Shown: positions 5,721 through 9,017 of the stretch, one piece after another | Position numbering within the stretch: the stretch's first letter is position 1 | Layout of the letters: each line of letters opens with the position of its first letter | Source of the DNA: Hadesarchaea archaeon | Lineage (GTDB): Archaea; Hadarchaeota; Hadarchaeia; Hadarchaeales; Hadarchaeaceae | NCBI GenBank assembly: GCA_030601665.1 | Contig: JAUWBP010000031.1 | Coordinates: 1 to 9,017, forward strand | DNA: 9,017 nt | Reading direction: 5' to 3' | Notes under the pieces: generated by a model | Told to the model about the DNA's origin: nothing | The model's input: the letters and a program-made list of their open reading frames with translations, nothing else | The model's database searches: none | Made by a program: the position numbers and the translations under genes

Positions 5721-5768
5721 TTTGTTTTTCCATTATTTTTACTTTTAATGCATTCCCCCCTTTTTTTT
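5721..5768 (+). terminator. T-rich archaeal terminator region after tfb
   Basis: Several T-runs follow the tfb stop: TTTGTTTTT at 5721-5729, TTATTTTT at 5733-5740, and a C6-T8 tract at 5755-5768. There is no strong hairpin. Clustered U-tracts are the usual archaeal intrinsic termination signal, so this is a good candidate for the end of the gar1-tfb transcript. The rest of the 123-nt gap to 5840 holds no clear TATA box or Shine-Dalgarno site for the next gene. A weak ATACTTTT at 5771-5778 is the nearest candidate. Confidence 0.5.
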
Positions 5769-5840
5769 GAATACTTTTGGTACCCCTAGCTCTGGGCACC
5801 TGCGGAAGGCAAAAGTAGCACTGGCTCAAACGTTTAATCG

Positions 5841-6281
5841 ATGCCGCGCGGAACCTACGTGCTCCTCACCCACGTGCCCTACGATCTCGTGCTTAGCGTG
5901 GGCGAGCTCGGCAATCGCTCCTTTAAGGCGGGCTACTACGCCTACGTCGGCTCGGCTCTCGGCGGCCTCGAGAAGCGAGTCGGGCGCCATCTGAAGCAGA
6001 AGAAGCTCGCGCACTGGCACATCGATTATTTGCTCGCTCGAGCTCGTGCGGTCGATGTCGTCGTCGCAGAGAGCGAGGAACGAAAGGAGTGCGCGGTCGC
6101 AGGGGGGCTCGCGAAAAACCTCTCGAGCGTTCGAGGTTTCGGCTCGAGTGATTGTAAGTGTGATAGTCACCTTTTCTACAGCCCAGACCCCCACGAGCTG
6201 CTCCGACAGGTTTTGCTCGGGTTCAAAGCTTGTGGGCTCAAGCCGAAGAAAGGTGTCAGATATGGCCAAGCAACGGCGTGA
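5841..6281 (+). CDS. DUF123 / Uri-type (GIY-YIG-like) protein
   Basis: This 146-aa protein matches the DUF123 family (COG1833), which is grouped with GIY-YIG (UvrC-like) nucleases. It has GTYVLLTHVP near the start and then GYYAYVGSALGGLEKRVGRHL (split here as GYYAYVGSA at 31-39 and LEKRVGRHL at 43-51), which corresponds to the GIY/YIG strands and the following Arg-bearing helix. After that come HWHIDYLL at 58-65, a candidate acidic residue at Glu83 and the conserved GFGSSDCKC-SHLFY block (99-113) with two cysteines. Nuclease activity is inferred from the superfamily; I know of no settled substrate. There is no Shine-Dalgarno site before the ATG, so the start rests on alignment with the family N terminus. 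The 3' end overlaps rlmE by 20 nt and contains its ribosome binding site, tying the gene to an RNA-modification enzyme. Confidence 0.92.
   Translation: MPRGTYVLLTHVPYDLVLSVGELGNRSFKAGYYAYVGSALGGLEKRVGRHLKQKKLAHWHIDYLLARARAVDVVVAESEERKECAVAGGLAKNLSSVRGFGSSDCKCDSHLFYSPDPHELLRQVLLGFKACGLKPKKGVRYGQATA
6251..6255 (+). promoter_or_regulatory. Ribosome binding site deciding the rlmE start, inside the DUF123 gene
   Basis: AGGTG ends 6 nt before the ATG at 6262. It selects this start over upstream in-frame ATGs (the frame is open from 6046), whose extra residues are just the out-of-frame reading of the DUF123 gene. Confidence 0.6.
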
Positions 6282-6870
6282 GCGAAAGCACGAGCATTTT
6301 TACCGCATGGCGAAGCGGTCGGGCTATAGGTCGAGGGCATCCTTCAAGGTAAAACAGCTGAATAAACGCTACAATCTGTTGCAACGTGGCGATGTCGTCG
6401 TCGACCTAGGGGCTGCCCCCGGGGGGTGGCTTCAGGTTGCGCGCGAGGAGGTTGGCGAAGGGGGGTTCGTGCTGGGCGTCGACCTTCAAGAAATCGCAAA
6501 ACTCCTCTATGAAAACGTTAAAACCATCGTGGCGGACATCACCGACGCCTCGACACCAGAACTGACCAGAAATAACCTTCCTCGCGCAGCAGATGTGGTA
6601 CTCTCCGATGCATCGCCAAAGATCTCGGGCATCTGGAGCGTCGACCATGCTCGCTCAGTTGAACTCGCTCGCGCCGCGCTAACGATAGCCGAGCAGGTGC
6701 TGGCGCCGGACGGGAGGTTGCTCGTCAAGGTCTTTCAAGGTGAGTTCTTCGAGGGCTTCGTGGGTGAAGTTGGGAAAAAATTTGAATTCGTAAAGATTTC
6801 CAAACCGCTCGCCTCACGCAAGGGCAGCGCCGAGGTATACATCATCGCCAAGGGATTCACGCACTTTTGA
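6262..6870 (+). CDS. rlmE: 23S rRNA (uridine-2'-O-)-methyltransferase RlmE (FtsJ)
   Basis: RlmE/FtsJ transfers a methyl group from S-adenosylmethionine to a uridine 2'-OH in the peptidyl-transferase region of large-subunit rRNA. The 202-aa product has an N-terminal basic RNA-binding helix with HFYRMAKRSGYRSRASFK, the SAM motif VVDLGAAPGGW (residues 46-56), an acidic end of strand 2 (GVDLQ, 72-76), LSDASPKISG (114-123), LLVKVFQGE (153-161) and SAEVYIIAKG (189-198). The family's K-D-K-E catalytic tetrad is intact as Lys29, Asp116, Lys156 and Glu191. There is no extra C-terminal TRAM domain such as some archaeal homologues carry. Its start overlaps DUF123 by 20 nt with an AGGTG site. Its 3' end overlaps the convergent trm1 by 14 nt, so the two transcripts are antisense at their ends. 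Confidence 0.95.
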   Translation: MAKQRRERKHEHFYRMAKRSGYRSRASFKVKQLNKRYNLLQRGDVVVDLGAAPGGWLQVAREEVGEGGFVLGVDLQEIAKLLYENVKTIVADITDASTPELTRNNLPRAADVVLSDASPKISGIWSVDHARSVELARAALTIAEQVLAPDGRLLVKVFQGEFFEGFVGEVGKKFEFVKISKPLASRKGSAEVYIIAKGFTHF

Positions 6871-8023
6871 AAATTTTGACGATTTCATCCATGGGCGCGT
6901 TGGTCCGGAAGCCCGTGCCTAAGAAATGGGTGCGCGAAGCAAAGTAACCTCGTCCCCGAAGCTTTCCTATAAGTCCAATAATTTTTGGTGGCGAAGCTCC
7001 CGCGCGCTTCGCGAGCTCGTGCATGTCGTAAAACGTCGGTGGCCCATCAGCTTCCTCGGCGCAGCGAGCCAAAAACACGAGTTCCTGTTGCCCAAATTTA
7101 AAGTTCCGCTTCGCCAGATCTCCTGCAACCGCATGGACGAACGCTAGGTCTATTAACCGCCCGAGCCAGAGCGGGCCTGCATGAATAAATTCGTTGCCGC
7201 ACTCGCACGAACTCGGTAACCCGACCGCCGCGCCCTGGATGAACTTCCTTCGTCCACAAGCGCTGCAGTGCGACACGTATCCTTGCTGTGCCAAGAGCTC
7301 GTCCGCAAAACTTGGACCCCTCCGCGCTCGCAGGTAAATCCTAAAGTAGTGTCTCGTGGCATGCGCGAGCACAGGTGCGAGTGCTAGTCCGTGCTTCCCC
7401 GCGACGCGTTGAACGAAACCAACGAGAATTCGTATGCCAAGCTCATGACAGTACTCCGTCTTGAGCGGCCTAGCGCCATATCTCCGCAAACATGCTTTCA
7501 CGTGGGTCCCAGAGAGCGGTGCGGTGTCGGTCGCAGTTATGGCTAGCATGCCCCTCCTAGCGAGCGCGGCACATGCTGCATCGACGAATGGCGCTGGCGA
7601 ACCGAACGGGTCGAGGTCCACGTAGTTGAACCTACCGCGGTTCTCCCATAACAAAACATTCGCATCCTCGTTCCGTACCTCGACGAGCGAAGCCAGACCG
7701 TTGAGCTCGATATTTCGCTTGGTCAACTCGGACGCCTCTCGAGAGCGATCGTTGGCGATGACCTTTGCGACGCCCTGAACTTCTTTAGCATAGCGCAGCC
7801 CGCGGACCCCAACGCCAGCAAGTGGATCACAAACCCGGATGCCGTCCAACTCATCTGCCAGAACTTGCACCGCCGAAACCGAGATATCACGACAGAGTTC
7901 CATGTGAGGGTTGTAAAAGACAGGTGCAAGCGATGGTGCGTAGTCCCCCGCCCGGGTGCGGAAGTGCTCGAGCTCAGGCACCTCAAGCTTCGTCGTGCCC
8001 TCGGTTATAAATTGGGTGTGCAT
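6857..8023 (-). CDS. trm1: tRNA (guanine26-N2)-dimethyltransferase Trm1
   Basis: Trm1 uses S-adenosylmethionine to make N2,N2-dimethylguanosine at position 26 of tRNAs. The 388-aa product is the usual archaeal length. It starts FITEGTTKLEVPE, then NPHMELCRDIS (38-48), the SAM-binding VCDPLAGVGVRGLRYA (64-79), NDRSREA and the catalytic DLDPFGSP (136-143). Next come a TATDTAPLSGTH block and a zinc site with Cys253, Cys256, Cys273 and Cys275. GPLWLGRL and a C-terminal winged domain follow, ending THFLGTGFRTNAP. All hallmark motifs are intact. No Shine-Dalgarno site precedes the ATG. A weak minus-strand ATAAAC at 8062-8067 would give a near-leaderless transcript. It is convergent with rlmE (14-nt overlap) and divergent from the MinD-like gene. 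rlmE and trm1 together make this a small RNA-modification neighbourhood. Confidence 0.96.
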   Translation of the reverse strand: MHTQFITEGTTKLEVPELEHFRTRAGDYAPSLAPVFYNPHMELCRDISVSAVQVLADELDGIRVCDPLAGVGVRGLRYAKEVQGVAKVIANDRSREASELTKRNIELNGLASLVEVRNEDANVLLWENRGRFNYVDLDPFGSPAPFVDAACAALARRGMLAITATDTAPLSGTHVKACLRRYGARPLKTEYCHELGIRILVGFVQRVAGKHGLALAPVLAHATRHYFRIYLRARRGPSFADELLAQQGYVSHCSACGRRKFIQGAAVGLPSSCECGNEFIHAGPLWLGRLIDLAFVHAVAGDLAKRNFKFGQQELVFLARCAEEADGPPTFYDMHELAKRAGASPPKIIGLIGKLRGRGYFASRTHFLGTGFRTNAPMDEIVKIFKSA

Positions 8024-8075
8024 GTGCTCGCCAGCAGCAACTTTCCCGCATGAAGTTTAGAGTTTATCCCTCGGA

Positions 8076-8099
8076 TGTTCGCCCCCGACTCGGCGAACA
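8076..8099. repeat. Perfect 8-bp inverted repeat in the divergent trm1/MinD-like intergenic region
   Basis: TGTTCGCC (8076-8083) and GGCGAACA (8092-8099) are exact reverse complements around an 8-nt spacer, CCCGACTC. The repeat sits between the two divergent start codons, 53 nt from trm1 and 74 nt from the MinD-like start, in the only noncoding stretch here (8024-8172). It may be an operator for a dimeric regulator or a hairpin. It is not followed directly by a T-run, so a terminator is unlikely. Function is inference. Confidence 0.55.
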
Positions 8100-8133
8100 A
8101 AAATCAATCGCCTTTTAGAAGAACAACCCAAGC

Positions 8134-8142
8134 TATTTAAAA
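8134..8142 (+). promoter_or_regulatory. TATA-like element of the MinD-like gene
   Basis: TATTTAAAA is centred about 35 nt before the ATG at 8173. A start 25-28 nt downstream falls near 8163-8167, leaving a leader of 6-10 nt and no Shine-Dalgarno site. A second A/T block, CTTTAAAA at 8155-8162, is too close to the start codon to be its TATA box. Confidence 0.45.
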
Positions 8143-8172
8143 ACTTTGAGGAAACTTTAAAAATGAGCATCG

Positions 8173-8982
8173 ATGTTTAAAAAAATACAAAAAAGCAGGG
8201 AAGGCATTGGAGGGCTTTTGTCTGCACTCCGTCCCAAACGGGAGCGGGGAATCAAAATTGAGCCTAAGCGATCTACTGTGATCGGCGTCTTTTCCTGCAA
8301 GGGCGGCGTCGGAAAGACAACTACCGTGGCAAACGTAGGCATGTACCTTTCGGAACGCATGAAAGACAACATCTTGGCCGTGGATGCCAATCTCACCGCG
8401 CCCAACCTCAACCTGCACTTCGGTGAGTTTAACCCCAAAGTCACGATTCACGATGCCCTCGCCGACGAGTTACCTATCCAGAAAGCGATCTTGGAATACC
8501 ATGGTCTGCCGGTCCTCCTCGGCTCAATTGCTTACGGCGAGCAAATTCACCTCGTCGATCTCAGGGGACAGCTCGAGCCACTGAAGGAAAAGTATAAGGT
8601 GATTCTCCTCGACTCCGCGCCCGGGATTGGGAGCGAGGTGGTCGCCGCGATAAAGGCGTGCGATGAAATCATCATCGTCACCAACCCCACAATCCCTACC
8701 ATCGCGAGCACCCTCAGGACCTTCCGTGCGGCGGAGCAGCACAAGGTTCCAATAATAGGAATCGTCGTGAATATGGTGCGAAAGGAGCCATTCGAGCTCC
8801 CGATCGGGGATGTAAGAAAAGCTATGGGATGGCCAATCCTCGCGGTCGTGCCCGAGGACCGAAAAGTTCGTGAGTCCACCGCGGCTGGAGTTCCGGTCGT
8901 ACGTTATTTTCCAAAGTCCCCAGCCGCACGGGAGTTCGGGAAGCTTGGCGAATCCCTGATAGGGCGTATCACGAAAGGCTAA
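8173..8982 (+). CDS. MinD/ParA-family (deviant Walker A) ATPase
   Basis: This 269-aa protein is a P-loop ATPase of the MinD/ParA/FlhG group, which form ATP-dependent dimers that position other proteins or DNA. The deviant Walker A CKGGVGKTTT has signature Lys43 and P-loop Lys48. Walker A' is AVDANLTAPNLNLHFG (Asp71). Walker B is VILLDSAPGIGSE (Asp147). Further family blocks are IVTNPTIPTIAS, GIVVNMV and a VPEDRKVRESTAAGVPVV region. Unusually, about 34 residues precede the ATPase core. They are rich in Lys/Arg with a hydrophobic patch (IGGLLSAL). The C terminus (FGKLGESLIGRITKG) could be a weak amphipathic helix like MinD's membrane anchor. No MinC, MinE, ParB or flagellar/archaellum gene is visible nearby, so the cargo is unknown. 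The ATG is chosen because the only nearby alternative, at 8163, is out of frame and stops after five codons. Confidence 0.92.
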   Translation: MFKKIQKSREGIGGLLSALRPKRERGIKIEPKRSTVIGVFSCKGGVGKTTTVANVGMYLSERMKDNILAVDANLTAPNLNLHFGEFNPKVTIHDALADELPIQKAILEYHGLPVLLGSIAYGEQIHLVDLRGQLEPLKEKYKVILLDSAPGIGSEVVAAIKACDEIIIVTNPTIPTIASTLRTFRAAEQHKVPIIGIVVNMVRKEPFELPIGDVRKAMGWPILAVVPEDRKVRESTAAGVPVVRYFPKSPAAREFGKLGESLIGRITKG

Positions 8983-9017
8983 TTCACGAACGGCGCTCGC
9001 GCAGCTGTTTCTCTTGT

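Noticed and set aside
6046..6261. Long N-terminal extension of RlmE from an earlier in-frame ATG
   Set aside because: It reads the DUF123 gene in the wrong frame, giving Ser/Arg-rich nonsense, and RlmE homologues begin close to the ATG at 6262.
7822..8053. Short plus-strand frames at the 5' end of trm1
   Set aside because: They are antisense to the conserved Trm1 N terminus and lack start signals.
1..9017. Mobile elements, CRISPR arrays, toxin-antitoxin or defence modules
   Set aside because: No transposase, integrase, regularly spaced direct repeats or defence-type domains were seen; the genes are housekeeping or conserved-looking families.

Overview
The window looks like chromosomal DNA from an archaeon of the broad euryarchaeal type. 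The evidence is a ribosomal protein S8e, the H/ACA RNP protein Gar1, transcription factor TFB, an archaeal/eukaryal Trm1, a DUF211 protein and a DUF123 protein, together with TATA-type promoters and strong Shine-Dalgarno sites (GAGGTGA, GGGGAGGAG). Having SMC, ScpA and ScpB together argues against a typical Sulfolobus-like crenarchaeote. Hadarchaeota or another deep euryarchaeal lineage is possible, but the sequence alone does not settle this. Coding density is very high and the genes are mostly informational or chromosome-maintenance genes. I see no mobile element, tRNA, rRNA or CRISPR array.

Layout. (1) Positions 1-2728, + strand: the 3' half of smc (cut by the window edge), then scpA and scpB. 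These three are packed 9 and 1 nt apart and encode the SMC-ScpAB chromosome-organising complex. (2) 2729-4092, + strand: rps8e behind its own TATA-like element, then a conserved-looking 266-aa protein that I cannot name. It has a remote resemblance to LUD/ISOCOT-fold proteins and a C-terminal CxxC-x4-C cluster. (3) 4104-4421, - strand: a DUF211 protein, convergent with the 266-aa gene and divergent from the next block. (4) 4562-5717, + strand: gar1 and tfb, overlapping by 23 nt, followed by a T-rich terminator region. (5) 5841-6870, + strand: a DUF123 (Uri/GIY-YIG-like) protein overlapping rlmE, an rRNA 2'-O-methyltransferase. (6) 6857-8023, - strand: trm1, whose 3' end overlaps that of rlmE by 14 nt. 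(7) 8024-8172: a divergent intergenic region with a perfect 8-bp inverted repeat. (8) 8173-8982, + strand: an orphan MinD/ParA-type ATPase. The last 35 nt (8983-9017) contain nothing I can identify.

By theme, the window combines chromosome organisation (SMC-ScpAB, possibly the MinD-like ATPase), translation and RNA modification (S8e, Gar1, RlmE, Trm1) and basal transcription (TFB). Short intergenic gaps and overlaps imply translational coupling within smc-scpA-scpB, gar1-tfb and DUF123-rlmE. Several starts lack a Shine-Dalgarno site and sit about 25-35 nt after a TATA-like element, so a mix of leadered and near-leaderless transcripts is likely.

I found no convincing new multi-gene system. 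The best leads are the 266-aa LUD-like protein with its Cys cluster, the inverted repeat between trm1 and the MinD-like gene, and the DUF123-rlmE coupling.
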